From positions 1 to 8,118 of the forward strand of contig CAMTPD010000043.1 of the NCBI GenBank assembly GCA_947074265.1: 8,118 nt of DNA. Direction: 5' to 3'. This document shows, one piece after another, positions 1 to 6,149 of the stretch. The notes under the pieces were generated by a model. That model saw only the letters and a program-made list of their open reading frames with translations, did no database searches and was not told the origin of the DNA. Position 1 is the stretch's first letter; each line of letters starts with the position of its first letter. The translations under genes were made by a program, and so were the position numbers. Origin of the DNA: an uncultured Porphyromonadaceae bacterium. Lineage in GTDB: Bacteria > Bacteroidota > Bacteroidia > Bacteroidales > CAMTPD01.

Positions 1-42
1 GGTTTTCAAGACCGCCGCAATCGACCACTCTGCCACCTCTCC
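1..42 (-). tRNA. tRNA-Ser(UGA), 5' half, cut by window edge
   Basis: Read on the minus strand from 42 down to 1, this is the 5' half of a tRNA. It has a 7-base acceptor strand GGAGAGG, U8-G9, a D arm closed by GCA/UGC around AGUGGUCGAU-type loop bases, and an anticodon stem GCGGU pairing with ACC(GC). The 7-base loop CUUGAAA carries anticodon UGA at plus positions 6-8, so the tRNA should decode UCA and related serine codons. The long variable arm expected of tRNA-Ser, the T arm and the 3' end lie outside the window. The promoter at 88-117 reads into it. Confidence 0.93.
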
Positions 43-87
43 AAAAAGAACTTGTCGTTCTGCGCTCGTTTTCTCTCGATTGCGTTG

Positions 88-117
88 CAAAGGTAGTTAT
101 ATATTTTGAATATGCAA
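88..117 (-). promoter_or_regulatory. Bacteroides-type promoter for tRNA-Ser
   Basis: On the minus strand TACCTTTG (88-95) is a perfect match to the Bacteroides -7 consensus TAnnTTTG. A TTG at 115-117 sits exactly 19 bases upstream, as expected for the -33 element. Transcription should start near 81-83, giving a leader of about 40 bases before the mature tRNA 5' end at 42. Position, orientation and spacing all fit the tRNA gene. No experimental start site is available. Confidence 0.75.
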
Positions 118-158
118 TATATCTGTCAACTTTTTTTGCATTAAAATTAACGCAAATG

Positions 159-188
159 TTGTATAAGCTCACTCAAAGTATACCTTTG
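159..188 (+). promoter_or_regulatory. Bacteroides-type promoter on the plus strand, no gene assigned
   Basis: TTG at 159-161, a 19-base spacer, then TACCTTTG at 181-188. The spacing and -7 box are identical to the tRNA promoter at 88-117, but the direction is opposite. Transcription would start near 195 and run straight into the dyad-repeat array at 203-312, then antisense into the 3' end of the membrane protein gene ending at 319. No plus-strand protein gene is convincing downstream, so if active it would make a non-coding or antisense RNA. The match is good but short motifs arise by chance in AT-rich DNA. Confidence 0.4.
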
Positions 189-202
189 TCAGTGTAATCG
201 TG

Positions 203-312
203 GTAGTTAAGCTTAGACACGTACGTGTGCACAACTTAGACAGGTATATGACAAGAATGCGTCACGACCGTGTACACATCTTAGACACGTACCTGTCTAA
301 GCTTAATTCTAC
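203..312. repeat. Array of four 22-23-bp dyad-symmetric units, flanked by a 22-bp inverted repeat
   Basis: Units start at about 212, 235, 257 and 280. Units 1, 2 and 4 begin CTTAGACA(C/G)GTA. Unit 3 is degenerate at its start but matches unit 1 at about 15 of 23 positions, sharing CACG, CGTGT and CACA. An inverted copy of the core, TACCTGTCTAAG, is at 290-301. The outer arms 207-228 and 285-306 pair over 22 bp with one mismatch; GTAG at 203-206 and CTAC at 309-312 extend this after a two-base bulge. Inner palindromes are ACACGTACGTGT (217-228) and GTGTACAC (270-277). No T-run follows on either strand, so it is not a classical rho-independent terminator. It lies directly after the last stop codon of the leftward operon and downstream of the plus-strand promoter at 159-188. 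Confidence 0.8.
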
Positions 313-318
313 AGAAAG

Positions 319-828
319 TTATCGTTTCAAGAGGTAGTTGATCAGACAATAGCCTCCCAGTATTTGGATTAGCATGCCGGGAATACCGATGCGGAAGTCT
401 TGGGCAGCCTTCATGAAGTCTCCTATCATGGCCCATTCTGCCAGTGTGCCCACTATTTGATATGCCAGTACAACTCCTATGAGAATAGGGATGGAGATGC
501 GCTTGAAATAGTGTGCGGCATAGGCGGCACTGCATGCAAGAAAGACTGATTTGGTAAGGATTGCCGGAAGTACGGCCATTGGAGGCATGCCAAACAACAA
601 GTGATTTACCACAGGAGACAGCACTGCGGTAAGCAATCCTGCCTGCCAGCCGTATTTATAAGCGGCAATCAGTGTAAAGAAGTAAATAGGCAGGAATATA
701 AATCCTCCTTGCGGAACGGTGTGTGCCAGTTGAGGCAGCACAATGTTTCCGATTACGAATAGAGTGGCAAACAAATAGGTTTTTGCCTGCGTGTATTGAA
801 GCGAATAAAGTTTTACGGATGTTTCCAT
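319..828 (-). CDS. Six-helix membrane protein, ECF transporter S-component-like
   Basis: A 169-residue, almost wholly hydrophobic protein with six predicted membrane helices at about 18-38, 41-60, 63-80, 84-108, 111-135 and 147-167. It has no signal peptide and ends in LLKR. Length, helix count and the segment SPVVNHLLFGMPP (71-83) after the third helix resemble substrate-binding S components of energy-coupling factor (ECF) vitamin/cofactor importers, which sit in the inner membrane. No ATPase or T component is nearby; group II S components normally borrow a shared energizing module encoded elsewhere. It is the last gene of the leftward run, 82 bases after the DUF1893 gene, so it could also have its own weak promoter, although I see no good match in that gap. 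The ATG at 826-828 is the first plausible start. Substrate unknown; the family call is by resemblance only. Confidence 0.72.
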   Translation of the reverse strand: METSVKLYSLQYTQAKTYLFATLFVIGNIVLPQLAHTVPQGGFIFLPIYFFTLIAAYKYGWQAGLLTAVLSPVVNHLLFGMPPMAVLPAILTKSVFLACSAAYAAHYFKRISIPILIGVVLAYQIVGTLAEWAMIGDFMKAAQDFRIGIPGMLIQILGGYCLINYLLKR

Positions 829-910
829 TTTGAATGTCTTTAAAGGTTGATGAATTGATCAGATCTCGAAGCCGAATGGCAACGAGTACGATACCGAATC
901 GCAATAAGCC

Positions 911-1339
911 TTATGCCGGATTGCTGCGTTGACGCATTCGAGAGATAAAGCCCGTGATAAGCGGCATTAGTTCCGATACAGAGTCGGAGGCCATGCAAAT
1001 TTGCTCCAACGGGCACCCGCCCGTTTGGTCTCTGTTTTGGATACCGTCTACACATAGCTTGTAATCCACATGCACGTTGTTTGCCCGAAACAATGCGAGT
1101 GCAGATTTGCTGATAACATCTGCATATACCTGTGCCACTCCGCCCTGTATCATCAATGCGGCAGCACCTTTGCCAATAACCTTGTCGGCAAGCAAAGCGC
1201 CACGAAGAAAGGCTGCATCGTGGTGAAGCAACTCATACACATCGATCACACCTCTGCGGGTAAACGTGCGCACGTCGGTTCCGTTTTGTATCACGCACGA
1301 ATAGTTTCCTTCGTGCAGTAAGTTGATTAACTGATTCAT
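911..1339 (-). CDS. DUF1893 family protein (deaminase-like fold)
   Basis: A 142-residue soluble protein without signal peptide or membrane helix. It matches the DUF1893 pattern as I know it: a segment like VYELLHHD (34-41), a glycine/alanine-rich stretch DKVIGKGAAALMIQGGV (52-68) followed by VYADVISKSAL (71-81), and the motif TGGCPLEQIC (106-115), whose Cys-Pro-Leu/Met-Glu is a family hallmark. From memory, a structurally known Thermotoga member has a cytidine-deaminase-like fold; no enzymatic role is settled. The ATG at 1337-1339 overlaps the stop of the aldo/keto reductase gene as ATGA, which indicates translational coupling and a linked role with that enzyme. The cysteines at 109 and 115 could be metal or redox ligands, but this is inference. 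The extra 30-residue tail after the motif is unremarkable. Confidence 0.85.
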   Translation of the reverse strand: MNQLINLLHEGNYSCVIQNGTDVRTFTRRGVIDVYELLHHDAAFLRGALLADKVIGKGAAALMIQGGVAQVYADVISKSALALFRANNVHVDYKLCVDGIQNRDQTGGCPLEQICMASDSVSELMPLITGFISRMRQRSNPA

Positions 1340-2691
1340 TCGAGCGTTTCTTGTTTAAGTTGTTCTACAAAAGCATCGATGCGATGCAAATCTTTCGGGA
1401 TATTGATCTTTTGCGGACAATGTTCCGAGCATTGATCGCACCCTGTACAGTGGTTGGCTTGTCTCAGTTTGGGCACACTACGGTCGTATCCCACCAAGAA
1501 AGCTCTGCGTGCCTTGGCATAGTTTTCGTCCTTACTGCTCTTTGGCATATTGCCTTCGTTGATGCATTTATTGAAGTGAAGCAATACGGCCGGGATGTCG
1601 ATACCATACGGGCAAGGCATGCAGTACTTGCAATCGTTGCACGGAATGGTAGGGTATTGCAACATCATTTGCGCAGTTTCGTCAAGAAACTCGGTTTCTT
1701 CGTCAGTCAGGGTTTGCAGCGGCGAATACGTTTTAATGTTGTCTTGCAGGTGTTCCAAATACGTCATTCCGCTTAGTACGGTAAGAATCTTCGGCGGACT
1801 CCCGGCAAATCGAAAGGCCCATGAAGCAACGCTTCCGTTAGGATTGCGTTCTTTCAATCGGGTGAAAATATACTGCGGAATGTTTGATAAGCGTCCACCA
1901 AGCAGAGGCTCCATCACAACCACCGGGATATCTTTCTTTGCAATTTCACTGTACAAGTAATCTGCATTCACGTTTGCCCCTTTGGCATATTTCCAGTCCG
2001 AATAGTTGAGCTGAATTTGAATAAAATCCCAGTGTACATCGTCGTGCATCGCCAATGCCTTGTCAAACTCCGCCTGGGTGCCGTGAAACGACCATCCGAG
2101 GTGACGGATGCGTCCGGCTTCGCGTTCTTTCAGTAAAAAGTCGAGAATGCCATTGTCGATAAAACGTTTTTGCATGCTTCGTTCACCTTCCGATCCTACT
2201 ACATGCAGCAAGTAGTAATCAATGTAATCTACCTGCAAATCCTTAAACGAATTGTGGTACATCTTTACCCCGAAGTCGAAGTCATTGTTTGAAAAGTTCG
2301 ACATCTTCGTGGCAATAAAATACTTCTCACGCGGGTGACGCTTCAAGGCATTCCCCGTAGTTTTCTCAGACCACCCTTGAATGTACACAGGCGAAGTATC
2401 GAAGTAATTCACACCATGCTCGATGGCATAATCGACAAGACGGTTTACAGCGTCTTGATCAATCACGTTTCCGTCGCCGGCAGGAGAGGGTAGTGTAGGC
2501 CAGCGCATACAACCGTAGCCCAACAACGAAACCGTATCGTCGATAGAAGGTAACTTTCTGTAACTCATCTTCCCTTTCGGAACGGTAGAGTCGCCTCCTT
2601 GTTCGCTCGAGGCAGACGAGCAGCCCGTAAGTACTGCGGTAGAAGAAGCCGTGCTGATGCCTACAATCTTGAGGAATCCACGGCGATTCAT
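1336..2691 (-). CDS. Iron-sulfur aldo/keto reductase with twin-arginine/lipoprotein-like N-terminus
   Basis: A 451-residue oxidoreductase. The N-terminus MNRRGFLKIVG has a twin arginine and FLK like a Tat signal, then a short hydrophobic stretch and lipobox-like LTGC with Cys24, so export and lipid anchoring are likely. Residues about 43-340 form an aldo/keto reductase barrel. The usual catalytic tetrad is present as Asp98 (FDTS), Tyr103, Lys129 (ATKM) and His163 (LLH). The C-terminus carries two [4Fe-4S] motifs: Cys351-354-357-360-Pro and Cys415-418-421-425-Pro. This is the ferredoxin-bearing reductase type (COG1453-like). I chose the ATG at 2691 because the signal motif starts there and the preceding gene stops at 2721. 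Upstream in-frame starts at 2709 and 2796 would add residues before the signal, and the latter overlaps the neighbour. It follows the iron-sulfur membrane gene by 29 bases, a plausible electron donor. Substrate unknown. Confidence 0.9.
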   Translation of the reverse strand: MNRRGFLKIVGISTASSTAVLTGCSSASSEQGGDSTVPKGKMSYRKLPSIDDTVSLLGYGCMRWPTLPSPAGDGNVIDQDAVNRLVDYAIEHGVNYFDTSPVYIQGWSEKTTGNALKRHPREKYFIATKMSNFSNNDFDFGVKMYHNSFKDLQVDYIDYYLLHVVGSEGERSMQKRFIDNGILDFLLKEREAGRIRHLGWSFHGTQAEFDKALAMHDDVHWDFIQIQLNYSDWKYAKGANVNADYLYSEIAKKDIPVVVMEPLLGGRLSNIPQYIFTRLKERNPNGSVASWAFRFAGSPPKILTVLSGMTYLEHLQDNIKTYSPLQTLTDEETEFLDETAQMMLQYPTIPCNDCKYCMPCPYGIDIPAVLLHFNKCINEGNMPKSSKDENYAKARRAFLVGYDRSVPKLRQANHCTGCDQCSEHCPQKINIPKDLHRIDAFVEQLKQETLE

Positions 2692-2720
2692 AGCTATATC
2701 TTTATGCATAGGTAGTCGTG

Positions 2721-4241
2721 TTAAATGGTTTTGTGAAGTTCGTGCCCTTCTACGTAGATTGCACTCAGTGGGCGCGATGGGCAAAGGTGCTCGCAAGCTC
2801 CGCAGCCGATGCAGCGTTCGGTATTTACGACCGGAACTTTCAGCGATTCAGGATTGTTAGCATCGGATGGTATCATTACAATGGCATCCGTTGGGCAATG
2901 GCGTTCGCAGTTGCCGCATGGTTGGTTGTCGGCAATCGGGATGCAGGTTTCTTTGTTCCACACTGCATGACCGATCTGGATGGCCGACTTATCGTCTTTG
3001 CCAATTTTGGTGATCGCTCCGGCTGGACAAACTTCGGAGCAGATCGTACATTCGGGACGACAATAGCCTTTCTCGTACGACATCTGCGGCTGCATAAACG
3101 TCTCTAGCTGAGACGACGGACGCAATACTCCGTTGGGACAAGCCGTGATGCAAAGTTGACAAGCCGTACAACTGTTTTTCATGTTACGTGCATTGAGCGA
3201 TCCCGGAGGAGTAAGCGGAGTTTGACGCTTTGGAGCCTGCTTGTCGATGATATCGGCAAGTCCGCCATCCATTTTGATATCGGTTGCTTTTTCAATGATT
3301 TGCGATTTGAGAGAAGTAGCAACCAGTAATGTTGCTGCCGACAGAAAACCGCGACGCTTCTCTTGTGCCGCATTTGCCGAGCAGGCATTTGGTGTGTCTT
3401 GTTGCGTAGTTTCCTGTTTGCGCGCATAAGCATATCGGAACGACAAAGCATTCTTTTTGCATTTACCGATGCAGTTCATACAAGCAACGCAACGCGTATA
3501 GTCGATCGTGTGTGCCTTGGAATCGATACATGCTGCTTTGCAATGACGGGCACACAAGCCGCAACTGTTGCACGATGAATCATCAATCAAAATCTTGAAT
3601 GCCGAATAGCGTGAAAGCACGCCCAGTAGTGTGCCCACAGGACAAATGGTATTGCAATATGTGCGTCCGTTTTTCCAGGCAAGAACAACTACAACAATCA
3701 ATGTAACCACAGCAACTACCAGAGTCGGAATACTTTTTACCCACACATCAACGTTGTAGAACGCATAACTGTTGGCACGTTCTGCTGCAAATGCAAGCAA
3801 GTTGTTTCCCCATTGCCACAACGGCAAGAAAAGGTTATTGGCTATGCGTCCGTAGGCAGCATACGGGTCGAGTAGTGCGACAATCACACTAACGCCAGCC
3901 GCAATTGCAACTACAAATAATCCTAGAAAGCCGTAGCGAAGCCATTTTTTTGCGGGAGAGTACGAGTAGGGAAGCTTTTTGCCGATACGTCCGGCTCGGG
4001 CAAATAAATCTTGAAAGATACCCAGTGGACAAATCACGGAGCAATACACGCGACCCAAGATTAAGGTAAGTAAGACTAGAAAAAGTACAACACCTACATT
4101 GAGTGCAAGGATAGCGGGCACGAATTGAATCTTAGCCAACCAGCCCAACCAAGCATGTAGCGTGCCGGAAAAGTCAAGGAAAAGCAGGGTAATGAGCGTA
4201 AAGCTTATTGCTGCTAGTGTAAGTCGTAATGTTCGAAGCAT
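2721..4241 (-). CDS. Membrane polyferredoxin, NapH-like domain fused to NapG-like domain
   Basis: A 506-residue protein in two parts. Residues 1-265 match NapH/MauN-type proteins: four membrane helices (about 7-24, 41-62, 104-124, 172-189), a CxxxCP motif after helix 2 (Cys67, Cys71-Pro72) and another after helix 4 (Cys196, Cys200-Pro201), then two ferredoxin motifs (Cys224-227-230-234 and Cys251-254-257-261). After a polar linker, KRRGFLSAATLLVATS (295-310) looks like an internal twin-arginine signal. The remainder resembles NapG/MauM, with four further cluster motifs: Cys358-361-364-368-Pro, Cys394-398-401-405-Pro, Cys433/442-445-449-Pro and Cys477-480-483-487-Pro. The likely role is electron transfer between the quinone pool or cytoplasm and an exported partner; the adjacent iron-sulfur reductase is the obvious candidate. 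It starts 24 bases after the response regulator stop. No nitrate reductase genes are nearby, so a napH or napG name is not justified. Confidence 0.88.
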   Translation of the reverse strand: MLRTLRLTLAAISFTLITLLFLDFSGTLHAWLGWLAKIQFVPAILALNVGVVLFLVLLTLILGRVYCSVICPLGIFQDLFARAGRIGKKLPYSYSPAKKWLRYGFLGLFVVAIAAGVSVIVALLDPYAAYGRIANNLFLPLWQWGNNLLAFAAERANSYAFYNVDVWVKSIPTLVVAVVTLIVVVVLAWKNGRTYCNTICPVGTLLGVLSRYSAFKILIDDSSCNSCGLCARHCKAACIDSKAHTIDYTRCVACMNCIGKCKKNALSFRYAYARKQETTQQDTPNACSANAAQEKRRGFLSAATLLVATSLKSQIIEKATDIKMDGGLADIIDKQAPKRQTPLTPPGSLNARNMKNSCTACQLCITACPNGVLRPSSQLETFMQPQMSYEKGYCRPECTICSEVCPAGAITKIGKDDKSAIQIGHAVWNKETCIPIADNQPCGNCERHCPTDAIVMIPSDANNPESLKVPVVNTERCIGCGACEHLCPSRPLSAIYVEGHELHKTI

Positions 4242-4265
4242 ACGTGTTATGAATTAGAAGAGGTT

Positions 4266-5021
4266 TTAATAATCGTTTATCATCCAGGCCTTGAACTCGG
4301 CCGCTTTGTTTTTACTTACGTAAATTCGTTCGGGTACAGGTGTATTCAGCGTAACGAGTAATCTACTGTCGAACCAGATTGTAATATCGGTCACACTTTC
4401 ACGATTGATGATGTATTGCTTGTTGGCCCGAAAGAAATCCTGTGGATTGAGCATCGTCATGATTTGCTCCAAAGTCTTTGCATAAGGCAAAGAGTCGCCC
4501 GTATTTAAGTAAACAGCCGTGTTTTTATCGGCCGTGTAAAAGAAAGATACCTCAGACAGAGTTACCGGAACCAGCTTATCTTTGCGCGGAATCAGCACTT
4601 TGTCTTTGTACTTTACTGCGGGTGCGAGCACAGGCATTTGCGCGATGTACTGCATCAAACTGGCTTTGCTGAGTTTCTCAAACTTCTCCAAAGCCTGCTT
4701 TACCTGCGACGTTTTGATGGGTTTCATCAAGTAATTGATGCTGTTTACCTGAAAAGCCTCAATGGCATATTGGTCGTAGGCCGTTGTAAATATAATCGGC
4801 GTGTTTACCTCGATCTGATTGAAAATAGAGAATGCAGAGTCGTCAGACAGATGGATGTCCATAAAGATCAAATCGGGCAATGTATGGTTGCGCAACCATT
4901 CCACCGTGCGTGCCACACTCTCGGTGTTTGCAATCACTTCGATGGATGGATCAATCTCTCGAAGAATCTCCTTCAGATTCTCGTAAGCAGAGGTTTCGTC
5001 TTCTACTATCAGTACTTTCAT
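4266..5021 (-). CDS. LytTR-family response regulator
   Basis: A 251-residue DNA-binding regulator. The receiver domain (1 to about 120) has the acidic pair Glu7-Asp8, phosphoacceptor Asp55 (FMDIHL), Thr79/80 and Lys100-Pro101, so it should be phosphorylatable. Residues about 140-251 form a LytTR DNA-binding domain, recognised by FFRANKQYIINRESV (196-210) and the terminal VSKNKAAEFKAWM. Members of this type dimerise on paired short direct repeats upstream of target promoters. Five bases separate it from the kinase stop codon, so the two are co-translated partners. Its position ahead of the redox genes in the same run suggests it controls this operon, or is co-induced with it. I found no clear pair of LytTR repeats upstream of the kinase. 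A typical length and intact catalytic residues argue against decay. Confidence 0.95.
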   Translation of the reverse strand: MKVLIVEDETSAYENLKEILREIDPSIEVIANTESVARTVEWLRNHTLPDLIFMDIHLSDDSAFSIFNQIEVNTPIIFTTAYDQYAIEAFQVNSINYLMKPIKTSQVKQALEKFEKLSKASLMQYIAQMPVLAPAVKYKDKVLIPRKDKLVPVTLSEVSFFYTADKNTAVYLNTGDSLPYAKTLEQIMTMLNPQDFFRANKQYIINRESVTDITIWFDSRLLVTLNTPVPERIYVSKNKAAEFKAWMINDY

Positions 5022-5026
5022 AGCTC

Positions 5027-6049
5027 TTATTGTAAAGGAAGATAGACCTTAAAGGTATTGTCCGCTTGTTCTATCTTTATTTTTCTGTTGGTTAGCAATA
5101 TAAATCGATTCTCGATGTTTTTGAGACCGGTTCCGTTTGTTTTGGGTTTGCTGATCTTCGGATATACAGGATTGGAAACAATCAGCTCACCTTTCTTATT
5201 CAATGTAATTGAGATCACCATCTTGTGATCGATGTCGATGATGTTGTGCACCACGATGTTGTCTACTAGAGGAAGCAGTGAAAGAGCCGGAAGCACATAT
5301 CGGTCTTTATCGTGATCATCGATTTGAATATCGAAAGCTAATTTATTTGCAAAACGTACCTCCATTACGTACCGAAAAGCCTCGATAAAGTCGAGTTCTT
5401 CACGAAGTGGAACCAGCCCTTTGCGGTCGCTTTGTAAGATGTAACGGAAAATATCGGAGAGCTTATCTACATAGTCGAGTGTTTTCGAATCGTCCTTTTT
5501 GCGAATCAGCGAAGATATACCACTGAGCGAGTTAAAGAAGAAGTGAGGATTAATCTGATTCATAAGCGCATTGCAACGACTTTGCAGGTTTTCAGTTTTG
5601 AGTCGTTCAATCTCAAGCTCCTTCTCTTGCTGAGCTGTATAGAGCAAAGCCAATTGGCCAATGAGTGTGCAAATGGAACAGACTACAAAAAACTGAAAGA
5701 TCAAGATACTCCCAAAGCAGTCGTGCGCACCGTAAGACTTTGCAAACCAGTAGAGAACTAAATAAATTAGATAAGCACCCATTGAGATGCCGAAGTTGTG
5801 CATAAAACGTTTTGAGAGATTCATTAAAGAAGCTTTGCCTAGATTGTAGCGGATCAGACAAAAGAATAGCGTCCATAAGTAGACAAATCGGAAGATGAAA
5901 AATGAAGAGTAAACAATGGCTTCACTTTTACCGGGCAACATTTGCCACTCCCAAGGTATGCATACGATGTTGGGGTAGATAATAAACAATGCACTGATAA
6001 AGCTTACAAGCGGAAGTTTACGGATGGTATAAGCAACAAATGAGTCCAT
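5027..6049 (-). CDS. LytS-type sensor histidine kinase (His_kinase family)
   Basis: A 340-residue inner-membrane kinase. Four membrane helices (about 12-31, 44-66, 86-103, 112-137) form the sensor, with little periplasmic sequence, so the signal is probably sensed within or near the membrane. A charged coiled segment (about 138-163) leads to the H-box NQINPHFFFNSL with His169. The ATPase part shows the N-box variant LVDNIVVHN (261-269, Asn264) and the G-box GTGLKNIENR (306-315). It is the first gene of the six-gene leftward run and pairs with the LytTR regulator 5 bases on. I chose the ATG at 6049, preceded by GAAAGA. An in-frame TTG at 6073 would add MLLLNIER, but it lies inside a good -7 box (6071-6078) and is less likely. 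The start region is one arm of a 13-bp inverted repeat (6042-6215). Signal unknown. Confidence 0.93.
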   Translation of the reverse strand: MDSFVAYTIRKLPLVSFISALFIIYPNIVCIPWEWQMLPGKSEAIVYSSFFIFRFVYLWTLFFCLIRYNLGKASLMNLSKRFMHNFGISMGAYLIYLVLYWFAKSYGAHDCFGSILIFQFFVVCSICTLIGQLALLYTAQQEKELEIERLKTENLQSRCNALMNQINPHFFFNSLSGISSLIRKKDDSKTLDYVDKLSDIFRYILQSDRKGLVPLREELDFIEAFRYVMEVRFANKLAFDIQIDDHDKDRYVLPALSLLPLVDNIVVHNIIDIDHKMVISITLNKKGELIVSNPVYPKISKPKTNGTGLKNIENRFILLTNRKIKIEQADNTFKVYLPLQ

Positions 6050-6070
6050 TCTTTCAATGTTTAACAAAAG

Positions 6071-6103
6071 CAAATATAAACAAAAAGAGTAATATGTTTG
6101 AAC
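6071..6103 (-). promoter_or_regulatory. Candidate promoter for the kinase-led operon
   Basis: TATATTTG on the minus strand (6071-6078) fits the Bacteroides -7 consensus TAnnTTTG exactly. The -33 region, 19-21 bases upstream, holds only GTTC (6100-6103), a weak match to TTTG. Transcription would start near 6064, giving a leader of about 15 bases before the ATG at 6049. This placement supports the ATG over the in-frame TTG at 6073, which lies within the box. Confidence 0.4.
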
Positions 6104-6104
6104 T

Positions 6105-6149
6105 ACTTGCTTTAAAACGAAAAAAGCGAGAATGAAGACGAAAGCAAGT
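6105..6149. repeat. 9-bp inverted repeat in the gap between fimbrial genes and kinase
   Basis: ACTTGCTTT at 6105-6113 and AAAGCAAGT at 6141-6149 are exact reverse complements with a 27-base, purine-rich (plus strand) loop. It lies about 120 bases beyond the stop codon of the leftward lipoprotein gene. It could be part of the end of that transcript, but no T-run follows on the minus strand. On the plus strand CTTTT follows, yet there is no plus-strand gene to terminate. The rest of the 6050-6268 gap holds the elements listed separately and otherwise only AT-rich sequence. Confidence 0.3.

Noticed and set aside
203..312. Rho-independent terminator or CRISPR array at the dyad repeats
   Set aside because: No T-run follows either strand's stem, so the terminator pattern fails. 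The units abut without unique 30-40-base spacers, so it is not CRISPR.
1..312. Phage or element attachment site at the tRNA-Ser gene
   Set aside because: Integration usually uses the 3' part of tRNA genes, which is outside the window. There is no duplicated tRNA segment and no integrase here.
1351..1776. Open plus-strand frame of 141 codons over the aldo/keto reductase
   Set aside because: It is antisense to the C-terminal ferredoxin region of the reductase, and the translated product has no family resemblance.
2718..3107. Open plus-strand frame of 129 codons across the polyferredoxin gene
   Set aside because: It lies wholly antisense to a well-supported iron-sulfur protein gene with many conserved cysteine motifs, has no promoter or recognisable domain, and is explained by the codon pattern of the opposite strand.
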